DNA of 64,000 nt from Martelella sp. AD-3 (GCF_001578105.1 NZ_CP014275.1:4368501-4432500), one strand, 5' to 3'; positions 41,023 to 49,608 are shown, counted from the stretch's first letter. The notes: a model not told the origin generated them from the letters alone. Numbers and translations: made by a program.

Positions 41023-41500
41023 AAACGAGCGCTTGCCCGTGTTCCCGCTTATGGGCGGGTGCCAGTGCGGGGCGCTCAGATATCGGGTGAGCGGGGCGCC
41101 GCTCACCTTCTATCTCTGCCATTGCGCAAGTTGCCAGCGCCAGTCGGGCAGCGCGTTCGGCGAAAGCCTGATGTTTGCCTGCGAGGACCTGACGCTGGAC
41201 GGCACGCCCGAAGAGCGCTGGACCACTGGCGGCTCGGGCGTGCCGATCCGCCAGACCTTTTGCGGGACGTGCGGGGTGCGGCTGACCCATCGGCGCAAGG
41301 AAAGTCCGGTTCTGGTGGTCAAGCCCGGCACGCTCGACGATCCGTCCTGGCTTTTTCCGGCGGCGGAGATCTTCACCGCCTCCCGCCAACCCTGGCTCTC
41401 GCCGCTTCCCGGCGTGGCGCAATATCTGGAAGGTCCGGACATGGACCGGCTTAAGGACGACTGGGCACGGTGGATCGCCGGACATGAGGAGACGGGATGA
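41003..41500 (+). CDS. GFA/CENP-V-type zinc protein
   Basis: 165 aa. Zinc-binding pattern GGCQCGALRYRV, CHCASCQRQSGS, CGTCGVRL of the GFA family (glutathione-dependent formaldehyde-activating-like). I chose the ATG at 41003 with CAGAGG 6 bases upstream; it overlaps the Rieske gene by 20 bases. If the redox genes around it feed an oxidative O-demethylase, this protein could help capture formaldehyde. That is inference, as many GFA proteins have other roles. Confidence 0.85.
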   Translation: MSSLPFENERLPVFPLMGGCQCGALRYRVSGAPLTFYLCHCASCQRQSGSAFGESLMFACEDLTLDGTPEERWTTGGSGVPIRQTFCGTCGVRLTHRRKESPVLVVKPGTLDDPSWLFPAAEIFTASRQPWLSPLPGVAQYLEGPDMDRLKDDWARWIAGHEETG

Positions 41501-42705
41501 TGAGCGGGATCGTGGTTGTGGGCGCGGGCCAGGCGGGGCTTGCGCTGGCGGCGAAGCTCAGGGTCGAAGGCTATTCGGGCGCATTGACGCTACTGGGCGA
41601 AGAGGCGTGGCCGCCCTATCAGCGGCCGCCGCTTTCAAAGAAATTCCTGCTGGGGGAGCTGCCGCGCGAGCGACTCTTTCTGCGCTCCCGGGATTTCTAC
41701 GGTGAGCACGACATCGATTTGAGGCTCGGCGCGCGTGTCGAGGCGATCGACCGAAGCGCGAAGAAGGTGCGTTTCGGCGATGAGGTTCTTGCCTATGACA
41801 GGCTGGTGCTGACGACCGGCGCTTGTCCCCGGCGCCTGCCGGCGGCGATCGGCGGCGACCTCGGGAACGTTTTCACCCTGCGCGGGATTGACGATGTCGA
41901 TGCCATGGCGCCGCTTTTTGTACCCGGCGCGCGGCTTCTGGTGGTGGGCGGCGGCTATATCGGCCTGGAGGCGGCAGCCGTTGCGGCGCGCGCGGGCCTC
42001 AAGGTGACGCTGATCGAAAGCGGTCCGCGCATTCTCGGCCGCGTCGCGGCGGAAGAGACGGCGGGCTATTTCCGCACGCTTCACCGCGAAAACGACGTTG
42101 ATCTGCGGGAGGAAGCGGGGCTTCGCCGGCTTCTCGGCGACAACACTGTGGAGGCGGCGGAACTGGCCGACGGCACGACGGTTTCCGTCGATCTGGTGAT
42201 TGTCGGCATCGGCGTCACGCCCGCGACGACGCTTGCCGAGACGGCAGGTCTGCCGGTCGAAAACGGCATCGCCACGGATGAATTCGGCCAAACGGCCGAC
42301 CCGTCGATCTTCGCCGCCGGCGATTGCGCCAGTTTTCCATATGCGGGCGGCAGGCTTCGGCTGGAGAGCGTGCAGAACGCCATCGAACACGCCGAATGCG
42401 TGGCGAAGAGCCTGCTGGGCGCAGAAACGCCCTACCGGCCCGAGCCCTGGTTCTGGTCGGATCAGTATGAGGTTAAGCTGCAGATCGCAGGGCTTAATAC
42501 CGGCTATGACCGCGTCGTGGCGCGCAAGGGAGACCGGGAGGGCTCGGTTTCGCACTGGTATTTTGCCGGCCGGCGCTTCATCGCCATCGACGCGATGAAC
42601 GATCCGCGCGCCTACATGACCGCAAGGCGGTTGCTTGCGGCGGGGGCAAGCCCCGATCCCGACCATCTGGCTGCGGCCGATCTGAAGACGCTGGCCGCAG
42701 CATGA
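41497..42705 (+). CDS. FAD-dependent ferredoxin reductase (putidaredoxin reductase type)
   Basis: 402 aa with FAD motif IVVVGAGQAGLALAAKLR, the EEAWPPYQRPPLSKKFLLG segment, the NAD motif LLVVGGGYIGLEAAAVAARA and the second FAD site SIFAAGDCASFP. It takes electrons from NADH and passes them to a [2Fe-2S] ferredoxin. The start overlaps the GFA stop (ATGA). The matching ferredoxin is encoded 28 bases downstream, so they form a class-I oxygenase redox chain. Confidence 0.94.
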   Translation: MMSGIVVVGAGQAGLALAAKLRVEGYSGALTLLGEEAWPPYQRPPLSKKFLLGELPRERLFLRSRDFYGEHDIDLRLGARVEAIDRSAKKVRFGDEVLAYDRLVLTTGACPRRLPAAIGGDLGNVFTLRGIDDVDAMAPLFVPGARLLVVGGGYIGLEAAAVAARAGLKVTLIESGPRILGRVAAEETAGYFRTLHRENDVDLREEAGLRRLLGDNTVEAAELADGTTVSVDLVIVGIGVTPATTLAETAGLPVENGIATDEFGQTADPSIFAAGDCASFPYAGGRLRLESVQNAIEHAECVAKSLLGAETPYRPEPWFWSDQYEVKLQIAGLNTGYDRVVARKGDREGSVSHWYFAGRRFIAIDAMNDPRAYMTARRLLAAGASPDPDHLAAADLKTLAAA

Positions 42706-42733
42706 CATCCCTGGACACAGGAGAAACCCGAAA

Positions 42734-43057
42734 TTGGTAAAGATCATCTATATCGAGCATGCCGGAAAGCGCCGCGAGATCGATGTTGCCGCAGGCCAGA
42801 GCGTCATGGAAGGCGCGCGCGACAATGGCGTGGAGGGCATCGTCGCCGAATGCGGCGGTTGCTGCTCCTGTTCCACCTGTCACGTCTATGTTGCCGGTGA
42901 CTGGTTTGACCGGCTGCCGCCGGTTGAGCCGATGGAAGAGGACATGCTCGATTTCGCGCCAGGCATGGAGCCGGGCCGGTCGCGATTGTCCTGTCAGTTG
43001 AGGGTCACCGAAGACCTCGACGGGCTGACAGTCGAGGTCCCCGCCGAACAGGCCTGA
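42734..43057 (+). CDS. [2Fe-2S] ferredoxin of adrenodoxin/putidaredoxin type
   Basis: 107 aa. Cluster ligands: Cys-x5-Cys-x2-Cys in ECGGCCSCSTCHVYV and the fourth Cys in RLSCQL. This is the pattern of ferredoxins that serve bacterial P450s or Rieske oxygenases. The start is TTG with ACAGGAG upstream. It ends 4 bases from the convergent LysR gene. No P450 or oxygenase large subunit is encoded in the window. Confidence 0.93.
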   Translation: MVKIIYIEHAGKRREIDVAAGQSVMEGARDNGVEGIVAECGGCCSCSTCHVYVAGDWFDRLPPVEPMEEDMLDFAPGMEPGRSRLSCQLRVTEDLDGLTVEVPAEQA

Positions 43058-43060
43058 AGA

Positions 43061-44263
43061 TCACGCCGTGCCGGAAAGCGAAAGCGCCGTCTCGCGCAGA
43101 AGCTTCAGGAACAGCGTCTGGGCGGCGGTCGGCAGGAAACCGGCGCGCAGCGTCAGCCCGATCGGGCGGGCGCTTGCCGGAAGTTCGAATGGAAGGGCGA
43201 TCATCAGCCCGTGGCCGATTTCCGCCTCCGCCTGGCGCTTCGAGACGCAGCCGAGATGATCGCTTTTCTCCAGAAGCTCGCGCATCAGGATCACCGAGCG
43301 CGTTTCCACCAGCCGCGACGGCACGGCAAGCCCGGCGGCTTCGAACATGCGGTCGAAATGGCTTCGGATCGGCGTGCCCTCAGGGGCGACGACGAAGGGA
43401 TACCGGGCAAGCGCCTCGAAGGTTGGCTGCAACAGCGTGCCGTCCTTCCTCTTGCGCAGAAGCGGGTGCCGGGGCCCCGCGACCAGCACCACGCTGTCGG
43501 TGAACAGCTCTTCCTGGACGATATCGCCGATGGGCGCGGGATCGCGCAGCGCGCCGATGAGAAAGTCGGTCTCTCCGCGCCTGAGCCCGGCAAGCAGGTC
43601 GTCGTAATCGCCTTCCAGCACATCGACAGGGATGGCGCGGCCAAGCGCGCGAAAGGCGACGATCGCGTCCGGCAGCACGCAGGCGCGCGACAGCGGCATC
43701 GCGCCGACGACGATCCGGCCGGTCTCCCGTTTCATCGCCTCCGCCAGGTCGGCGTCCGCCTGGGCGAGTTCGGCAAAGGCGAGCCGTGCGGCCTGGGCAA
43801 GCGTTGATGCCGCGCGCGTGGCGACGATGCCGAAGGCGGTGCGTTCGAACAGCGGTCGTTCAGCCTCGCTCTCAATCTGGCTAACGGCGCGGTGCACCGT
43901 CGGCTGCGCCAGGCCGAGCCGTTTGGCGGCCAGCGTGAAGTTCTGGGTTTCGGCGACGGCGATCAGAGCGTTCAGCTGCGCGCGCGTGACCGTCACCTTC
44001 AGGCGCGGCGCGACATCCGAAAGCGCCGGGTCGAGATAGGCGAGGGCGCGTCTCACGCGGCAGGCCAGCATCTCGCCGGCCTCGGTGACGTAGAGCCCCT
44101 GGGGCGTGCGCGAAAAGAGCGTCGCCCCGGCAAGGCTTGCGATCTTGCCCAGCGCCTGGGTCACGGCCGGTTGCGAGACGAAGCACAATTCTGCCGCCCG
44201 GGTGACCGAATGCGTCTCGGCGACGGCCAGGAAGACCCTGAGATGGCGAAGATTATAGGGCAA
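43061..44263 (-). CDS. LysR-type regulator with two tandem HTH domains
   Basis: 400 aa; usual LysR proteins have about 300. Two helix-turn-helix domains follow each other: residues about 5-64 (LRVFLAVAETHSVTRAAELC, FVSQPAVTQALGKI) and about 94-152 (LNALIAVAETQNFTLAAKRL, GLAQPTVHRAVSQI), then one substrate-binding domain. It is convergent with the ferredoxin and lies beside the galB-VOC-galC-galD block, its likely target. The multi-part operator at 45332-45408 could suit a protein with two DNA-reading heads. Confidence 0.88.
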   Translation of the reverse strand: MPYNLRHLRVFLAVAETHSVTRAAELCFVSQPAVTQALGKIASLAGATLFSRTPQGLYVTEAGEMLACRVRRALAYLDPALSDVAPRLKVTVTRAQLNALIAVAETQNFTLAAKRLGLAQPTVHRAVSQIESEAERPLFERTAFGIVATRAASTLAQAARLAFAELAQADADLAEAMKRETGRIVVGAMPLSRACVLPDAIVAFRALGRAIPVDVLEGDYDDLLAGLRRGETDFLIGALRDPAPIGDIVQEELFTDSVVLVAGPRHPLLRKRKDGTLLQPTFEALARYPFVVAPEGTPIRSHFDRMFEAAGLAVPSRLVETRSVILMRELLEKSDHLGCVSKRQAEAEIGHGLMIALPFELPASARPIGLTLRAGFLPTAAQTLFLKLLRETALSLSGTA

Positions 44264-44345
44264 GGGCGCCTCCGCGACGTGTTCGGCGGATTTATAGCAC
44301 GCGGAACGCCGGAAGCGATGGCAAAGGCCGGATCGTGCGAGGGGC

Positions 44346-45233
44346 TCAGTCTTCGGCGCGGGCCTCTGCCGACAGGATCAGCCCGACGCGTTCCGCGAGG
44401 TCATCGTCTTTCGCTGTCTGAAGGCCGAGCGCTCCGATTTCCGCCTGCCAGGCAACCGTTGCCGCGCTCATGCGCGCCTCAAGCCCGAGATCGCTTATGG
44501 TCGCCGCGACCTCGCGCATTTCCGCCGCGCGCCGCGTGCCGTGCACCATCATCCGCTCGAGACAATAGGCGGCCTTTTTCGGCCAGTCGATCTGCGGGTC
44601 GGAGGCGGAAAGGGAGGCGATCACCTCAGCGCTGACGCCCGCCTTTTCAGCGGCGAGAAAGCACTCCGCCATCAGCGCCTCGGTGCCCTTGATCATCACC
44701 GAGCGGATCATCTTCACCGAGGAGGCGTCGCCGATGTGCGGGCCCGTCACGCTCGCCTTCATGCCAAGGCCTGCCATCGCCTCCGCGCCTTGCGTTGCAT
44801 GCGGACCCGAGACGAGGCAGGGCGTTTCGTGGCGTTTCGGGTGGATCGGGCTCATGATCGCGACATCGACGTAGCGCGCGCCGGCGGCTTCGATCAATGC
44901 CGCGTTGCGGCGCTTGGTCTCCGGAGAACAGGAATTGCCGTCGAGATAGAGCGTGCCGGGCCTGATATACGCCGCCGCCGCCTCGGCGGCGGCAAACCCG
45001 TTGTCGGCGGTGACCAGGCTGAAGACGATATCGCTTCGCCGAAGCAGAGCGGCGGATGACGGAGCGCAGAAGACGCCGCGCTTGTCGCAGGCCTTGGCGA
45101 TTGCTTCTGCCGCGTCGTTGTGCAGCGTCTTGATGTCGAAGGCGGCAAGGGTCGTCGCAATGCCTGCCGCAGCCCAGCCGTCCGCAATCGCGCGCGCGGC
45201 TTCGCCGAAACCGATAAATCCGATGGCTGTCAT
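44346..45233 (-). CDS. NAD(P)-dependent dehydrogenase with DUF1932 C-terminal domain
   Basis: 295 aa. N-terminal NAD-binding domain MTAIGFIGFGEAARAIADGW with the 6-phosphogluconate/3-hydroxyisobutyrate dehydrogenase pattern (YLDGNSCSPETKRRN; KMIRSVMIKGTEAL), and a DUF1932 C-terminal helical domain. The ATG at 45233 is chosen because the Rossmann motif begins there; the frame to 45389 runs through the promoter. It is divergent from galB. It is not a Gfo/Idh-type LigC, so it is not the usual semialdehyde dehydrogenase of the protocatechuate 4,5 pathway. Substrate unknown. Confidence 0.85.
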   Translation of the reverse strand: MTAIGFIGFGEAARAIADGWAAAGIATTLAAFDIKTLHNDAAEAIAKACDKRGVFCAPSSAALLRRSDIVFSLVTADNGFAAAEAAAAYIRPGTLYLDGNSCSPETKRRNAALIEAAGARYVDVAIMSPIHPKRHETPCLVSGPHATQGAEAMAGLGMKASVTGPHIGDASSVKMIRSVMIKGTEALMAECFLAAEKAGVSAEVIASLSASDPQIDWPKKAAYCLERMMVHGTRRAAEMREVAATISDLGLEARMSAATVAWQAEIGALGLQTAKDDDLAERVGLILSAEARAED

Positions 45234-45331
45234 GGCTCTTTCTCCGCTGGTGTCCGCCCTTTCGGCAAACCGGAACCGACATGTTAGAACCACGCGGCGG
45301 GGCCAAGACCATTCAGAAGGCCGACATGGGT

Positions 45332-45408
45332 ATAAGTAATAGCTATAGAACAATAGCATGCTCAAGCCATTCGCATGCTCATAGCACAATGCTATAGCAA
45401 ATTCTTAT
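45332..45408. promoter_or_regulatory. Complex operator between the DUF1932 gene and galB
   Basis: Outer inverted repeat ATAAG-n5-GCTATAG (45332-45348) / CTATAGC-n5-CTTAT (45392-45408). Inside are a direct repeat GCATGCTCA at 45356-45364 and 45373-45381 (17-base pitch) and a small palindrome ATAGC-n5-GCTAT (45381-45395). AT-rich, in the divergent promoter. Probably bound by the double-HTH LysR regulator. Confidence 0.7.
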
Positions 45409-45485
45409 GGCCGCGCCGCAATCCGAAATTGTCATCGCAGGCGCCCCGGCGTCAGATGCGGAACAATGGAATAACGGAGGAAACC

Positions 45486-46223
45486 ATGCCGGACACCAAC
45501 AAGACCGCGCTCGTGATCAGCGCCCATGCCGCCGATTTCGTCTGGCGCTGCGGCGGGGCGATCGCGCTGCACGCGGCCAAGGGCTATGACGTGACGGTGC
45601 TGTGCCTTTCCTTCGGCGAGCGCGGCGAAAGCGCGAAACTGTGGAAGCAGGAGGGGATGACCCTCGACAGGGTCAAGAGCGAACGCCGGAAGGAGGCCGA
45701 ACAGGCGGCGGAAGCGCTCGGCGTCCACGATCTCGTCTGCCTCGACCTCGGCGACTATCCGCTGGAGCTTTCCCGCGAGGACAAGAACAGGGTGGTCGAG
45801 GTCATCCGCAGGGTGCAGCCCGCCTTCATGCTGTCGCACTCGCAATATGACCCCTACAACACCGACCATATGTATGCCACGAGAGTTGCGCTCGAATGCC
45901 GGATGATTGCCCAGGCCTGGGGTCACAATCCCGGCGAGAAGGTGCTTGGCGCGCCGCAGCTTTATCTGTTCGAGCCGCATCAGACCGAGCAGATGGGCTG
46001 GAAGCCGGACACCTTTCTCGACATCACGCCGGTGTGGGAGAAGAAGCGCGCGGCGATCGAATGCATGGCCGGGCAGGAGCATCTCTGGGAATATTACACC
46101 CGCGTCGCCATCAACCGCGCCAATCATTTCAAGCGCAATTCCGGCGGCCAGGCCTCGGGGCGCGACTGCAAATATGCGGAAGGCTTCCAGTCGATCTTTC
46201 CGCGCACGGTTGACGAACTCTGA
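45486..46223 (+). CDS. galB: 4-oxalomesaconate hydratase, PIG-L/LmbE type (GalB-like)
   Basis: 245 aa, LmbE/PIG-L fold. The metal site is altered to ISAHAADFVWRCGGAIALHA (His14, Asp17), and the partner His lies in DPYNTDHMYATRVA. The AHxADFVWR variant is that of GalB of Pseudomonas putida rather than of GlcNAc deacetylases. It hydrates 4-oxalomesaconate to 4-carboxy-4-hydroxy-2-oxoadipate. The ATG at 45486 follows GGAGG. It leads the block with VOC dioxygenase, aldolase and tautomerase. Confidence 0.88.
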   Translation: MPDTNKTALVISAHAADFVWRCGGAIALHAAKGYDVTVLCLSFGERGESAKLWKQEGMTLDRVKSERRKEAEQAAEALGVHDLVCLDLGDYPLELSREDKNRVVEVIRRVQPAFMLSHSQYDPYNTDHMYATRVALECRMIAQAWGHNPGEKVLGAPQLYLFEPHQTEQMGWKPDTFLDITPVWEKKRAAIECMAGQEHLWEYYTRVAINRANHFKRNSGGQASGRDCKYAEGFQSIFPRTVDEL

Positions 46224-46274
46224 AAGAGCGGGTTCACGCGCCGAAAGGCGCGCAATCAAAGGGGAGGAACAGGA

Positions 46275-47246
46275 ATGACGACGGAGCCAACAAATCCGAG
46301 CTTCGACATCGCCCATCTCGGCCATGTGGAGGTGCTGACCAACAGGTTCGAGGAAAGCCTCGACTTTTTCACCCGGATCTACGGGTTGAAGCTGTCCGGA
46401 CAGGACGAGCATTCCGCCTATCTGAGGGCCTGGGACGATTATGAATATGCGACGTTGAAACTGACGAAGTCCGACACCACGGGCGTTGCCCATATCGGCT
46501 ACCGGGCCGCTTCCCCGGAAGCGCTGGAACGGCGCGTCGCGGCGATCGAGGCCTCCGGTTTCAAGGTGATCGGCTGGAATGACGGGGACCTGAGCCACGG
46601 CCGGGCCTTTCGTTTCGAGGACCCCTTCGGCCATGTCTTCGAGATCTATTACGACACCAATTGGTACGAGCCGCAGGAGGAGGCGGAAAAGGCGGCGCTG
46701 AAGAACACGGCATCCGCCTTTGCCGGCATGCCGCCGCGCCGCCTCGACCATATCAACCTGCTCTCCGAAGACGTCACCGAATTCCGCCGCTTCATGATCA
46801 CCTGCCTCGGCGCGCGGGTGACGGAATATATCCTTCTCGACAATGGCCGGCTCGGCGGCTGCTGGTTCACCATCAACAACAAGAGCTATGACCTTGCCTG
46901 CACCGAAGAGCATGGCGGCGGCAAGGGACGACTGCATCACGTGACCTATGCCACCGACCAGCGCGAGGACATTCTGCGCGCCGCCGACATCTTCCTGCAG
47001 AACGGCGTCCACATCGAGACGGGGCCGCACAAACACGCGATCCAGGGCACCTTCTTCCTTTATGTCTGGGAACCGGCGGGCAACCGCGTCGAGCTCGCCA
47101 ATGCCGGTTCCCGCCTCGTTCTGGCGCCGGACTGGCAGCCGGTCTGCTGGACCGAGGCAGACCGCAAGAAGGGCCAGGCCTGGGGACTGAAGACGATCGA
47201 GAGCTTCCATACCCACGGCACGCCGCCGGTTGCCGGCAAGGAGTGA
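46275..47246 (+). CDS. VOC-type extradiol ring-cleavage dioxygenase
   Basis: 323 aa with two VOC domains, the length of catechol 2,3-dioxygenases. The catalytic C-terminal domain keeps the Fe(II) ligands: His159 (RRLDHINLL), His222 (RLHHVTYA) and Glu273 (NRVELAN). It should open an ortho-diphenol ring at a position next to the hydroxyls. It is a second, unrelated ring-cleavage enzyme beside LigAB, inside the galB-galC-galD block, 51 bases after galB and 3 before the aldolase. Its substrate is not assigned. Confidence 0.88.
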   Translation: MTTEPTNPSFDIAHLGHVEVLTNRFEESLDFFTRIYGLKLSGQDEHSAYLRAWDDYEYATLKLTKSDTTGVAHIGYRAASPEALERRVAAIEASGFKVIGWNDGDLSHGRAFRFEDPFGHVFEIYYDTNWYEPQEEAEKAALKNTASAFAGMPPRRLDHINLLSEDVTEFRRFMITCLGARVTEYILLDNGRLGGCWFTINNKSYDLACTEEHGGGKGRLHHVTYATDQREDILRAADIFLQNGVHIETGPHKHAIQGTFFLYVWEPAGNRVELANAGSRLVLAPDWQPVCWTEADRKKGQAWGLKTIESFHTHGTPPVAGKE

Positions 47247-47249
47247 AGG

Positions 47250-47957
47250 ATGAGCACGGATAGCCTCAAACTGGCGCCGGGAACGCCCGGCTATGTGATC
47301 CGGAACGTTCCGCGCGCCGACGGCGCCGTCATTGACGCTCTTGGCAAGGCAGGCGTTGCGACCGTGCACGAGGCGCAGGGCCGCATTGGCTGCCTTTCCG
47401 CCTCTCTCCGGCCGATCTATCGTGGCGCGCAGATCGCAGGCTCCGCCGTCACCATTTCGGCAGCGCCCGGCGATAACTGGATGATCCATGTGGCGATCGA
47501 ACAGCTTCAGCCGGGGGACATCCTGGTGCTCGCCCCGACCAGCCCCTGCGACAACGGCTATTTCGGCGATCTTCTGGCAACCTCGGCAAAGGTGCGCGGC
47601 TGCCGCGGCCTGATCATCGATGCGGGCGTGCGCGATACGAAAGACCTTGAGGCGATGGATTTCCCCGTCTGGTCGAAGGCCGTCAGCGTCCAGGGCACGG
47701 TCAAGGAAACGCTCGGCTCGGTCAATGTGCCGGTCATCTGCGGCGGCCAGTTGATCGAGGCGGGCGATATCATCATCGCCGACGATGACGGCGTCTGCGT
47801 CGTGAAAAGGGCGGAGGCCGAAAAGGTGCTGGCGGCCGCCGAAAAACGTCTCGACAACGAGGAGATGAAGCGCAAGCGGCTCGCCGCCGGCGAACTCGGC
47901 CTCGACATCTACGACATGCGCCCGCGCCTTGCGGAAAAGGGTCTTAAATATGTCTGA
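47250..47957 (+). CDS. ligK: 4-carboxy-4-hydroxy-2-oxoadipate aldolase (RraA fold; LigK/GalC-like)
   Basis: 235 aa, RraA-like fold. The active-site segment [18 protein letters not shown] carries the conserved Arg128-Asp129 pair, and [20 protein letters not shown] and [16 protein letters not shown] are typical of the HMG/CHA aldolases. It cleaves the hydrated product into pyruvate and oxaloacetate. Its end overlaps the tautomerase gene by 8 bases. With GalB and GalD it completes the lower part of the gallate pathway. Confidence 0.92.
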   Translation: MSTDSLKLAPGTPGYVIRNVPRADGAVIDALGKAGVATVHEAQGRIGCLSASLRPIYRGAQIAGSAVTISAAPGDNWMIHVAIEQLQPGDILVLAPTSPCDNGYFGDLLATSAKVRGCRGLIIDAGVRDTKDLEAMDFPVWSKAVSVQGTVKETLGSVNVPVICGGQLIEAGDIIIADDDGVCVVKRAEAEKVLAAAEKRLDNEEMKRKRLAAGELGLDIYDMRPRLAEKGLKYV

Positions 47958-49011
47958 GGAGGGCATACCGTGCCTCTGGATGCGCGGCGGCTCGTCCAAG
48001 GGCGCCTATTTCCTCGCCACCGACCTGCCGGACGAGAAGGCCGCGCGCGACGATCTGCTGCTGCGGATCATGGGCTCGCCCGATCCGCGCCAGATCGACG
48101 GCATCGGCGGGGCCGATCCCCTGACCTCGAAAGTGGCGATCCTGTCGCCGCCATCGCGCGGTGATGCCGATGTCGACTACCTGTTCCTGCAGGTCTTCGT
48201 CGACAAGCCGCTGGTGAGCGACAAGCAGGGCTGCGGCAATATTCTGGCCGGCGTCGGCCCGGCGGCGATCGAGCGGGGGCTTGTGCCGGCGACCGGCGAG
48301 CGGACCGAGGTCAGGATCCACATGGTCAATACCGGCGAGATCGCGGTCGCGCGGATCGAGACGCCCGGCGGCAGGGTCAATTATGCAGGCGATGCCGAGA
48401 TCGCCGGCGTGCCCGGCCGTCATGCGGCGATCCCGCTTCTCTTCAAAAATATTGCCGGCGCCATGTGCGGCGCGCTTTTGCCCACTGGCAATGCGGCCGA
48501 CGCGATCGAGGGCGTGAAGGCGACGCTGATCGACAACGGCATGCCCTGCGTCATCCTCCGGGCGGAGGATTTCGGCCTGACCGGCAAGGAAGAGCCGGAG
48601 GCACTGGAAAAGGACACGGACCTCAAGAAACGGCTCGAGGCGATCCGGCTGAAGGCCGGGCCGATGATGGCGCTCGGCGACGTGACGGAGGCCTCGGTGC
48701 CGAAGATGACGCTGGTCTCGGCGCCGGAAAATGGCGGTTCGATTGCCACGCGTTCCTTCATTCCGCACAGGGTCCATGCCGCCATCGGCGTCTTCGCCGC
48801 CATCTCGGTGGCAACGGCGACGCGGATCGAAGGGTCGGTGGCGAAGGGGCTGGCGGTCGATCCGGGCGACGGCAATTATCTGGTCGAGCATCCGACCGGG
48901 GCGCTGGACGTGTTTCTCGACATCGGCGCGGACGGCGAAATCCTCGGCGCCGGCAATCGCCGCACGGCCCGCAAGCTGTTCGACGGGCGCGTGTTCCCGC
49001 GCGAGGCATGA
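47950..49011 (+). CDS. galD: 4-oxalomesaconate tautomerase (PrpF family; LigU/GalD-like)
   Basis: 353 aa of the PrpF/diaminopimelate-epimerase fold: [20 protein letters not shown] at the N-terminus, [19 protein letters not shown], and a second conserved loop [20 protein letters not shown]. LigU and GalD of this family tautomerise the keto-enol forms of 4-oxalomesaconate before hydration. The ATG at 47950 lies inside the end of the aldolase gene. It ends 6 bases from the convergent actR. Confidence 0.9.
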   Translation: MSEEGIPCLWMRGGSSKGAYFLATDLPDEKAARDDLLLRIMGSPDPRQIDGIGGADPLTSKVAILSPPSRGDADVDYLFLQVFVDKPLVSDKQGCGNILAGVGPAAIERGLVPATGERTEVRIHMVNTGEIAVARIETPGGRVNYAGDAEIAGVPGRHAAIPLLFKNIAGAMCGALLPTGNAADAIEGVKATLIDNGMPCVILRAEDFGLTGKEEPEALEKDTDLKKRLEAIRLKAGPMMALGDVTEASVPKMTLVSAPENGGSIATRSFIPHRVHAAIGVFAAISVATATRIEGSVAKGLAVDPGDGNYLVEHPTGALDVFLDIGADGEILGAGNRRTARKLFDGRVFPREA

Positions 49012-49017
49012 GCGGCC

Positions 49018-49608
49018 TCAGCGCGGCGCGCGCTTGGCCAGAATCCGCTGCAGGGTGCGGCGATGCATGTTGAGACGGCGCGCGGTTTCCGACACATTGC
49101 GGTCGCACATCTCGTAGACGCGCTGGATGTGTTCCCAGCGCACGCGATCGGCCGACATCGGGTTTTCCGGCGGGTCGACCTTTTCGCCCGGCGCCTGGGT
49201 CAGGGCATGAACGATATCGTCGGCGTCGGCGGGTTTGGCCAGATAGTCGAGCGCGCCGAGTTTCACGGCCGTGACGGCGGTGGCGATATTGCCGTAGCCG
49301 GTCAGCACCACGATGCGGGTATCCTCGCGGGCCTCGCGAATGGCGGCGATCACGTCGAGGCCGCTGCCGTCTTCGAGCCGCAAATCCACGACGGCGTATT
49401 TGGGCGGCCGCGTTTTTGCCTTCTCAATGCCTTCGGCAACGGTCTCGGCGGTCTCTATGGCAAAGCCGCGCGTTTCCATGGCGCGGGCGATGCGGCGCAG
49501 AAACGGCGTGTCGTCATCGACAATCAGAAGGCTCATTTCGCCCTCCGGCGCGCCTGTCAATTCATCCCTGCCGTAGTCCGTTTCCTCAGTCTCATCCATG
49601 TCTGCCAT
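49018..49608 (-). CDS. actR: Redox response regulator ActR/RegA
   Basis: 196 aa. Receiver domain with the acidic pocket LLIVDDD, the phospho-acceptor Asp in YAVVDLRLEDGSG and Lys in YLAKPADADD. The C-terminal Fis-type helix-turn-helix (VSETARRLNMHRRTLQRIL) is nearly identical across RegA/PrrA/ActR. It controls redox-responsive genes. Its partner kinase ActS is encoded at 60271-61578 on the same strand, about 10.7 kb away, whereas the two are normally adjacent. The acidic N-terminal extension of 24 residues may be shorter if translation begins at MSLLIVDDD. Confidence 0.95.
   Translation of the reverse strand: MADMDETEETDYGRDELTGAPEGEMSLLIVDDDTPFLRRIARAMETRGFAIETAETVAEGIEKAKTRPPKYAVVDLRLEDGSGLDVIAAIREAREDTRIVVLTGYGNIATAVTAVKLGALDYLAKPADADDIVHALTQAPGEKVDPPENPMSADRVRWEHIQRVYEMCDRNVSETARRLNMHRRTLQRILAKRAPR

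Noticed and set aside
44346..45233. LigC-type semialdehyde dehydrogenase
   Set aside because: LigC belongs to the Gfo/Idh/MocA family, whereas this protein has the 6-phosphogluconate-dehydrogenase-like fold with DUF1932.
45486..46223. Sugar deacetylase of the PIG-L family
   Set aside because: The HPDD motif of deacetylases is replaced by HAAD in the GalB-type context AHAADFVWR, and the neighbours are the gallate lower-pathway genes.
45432..47999. Minus-strand open frame of 855 codons opposite galB, the VOC dioxygenase and ligK
   Set aside because: It crosses three well-supported plus-strand genes with good ribosome binding sites, and its translation shows no domain.
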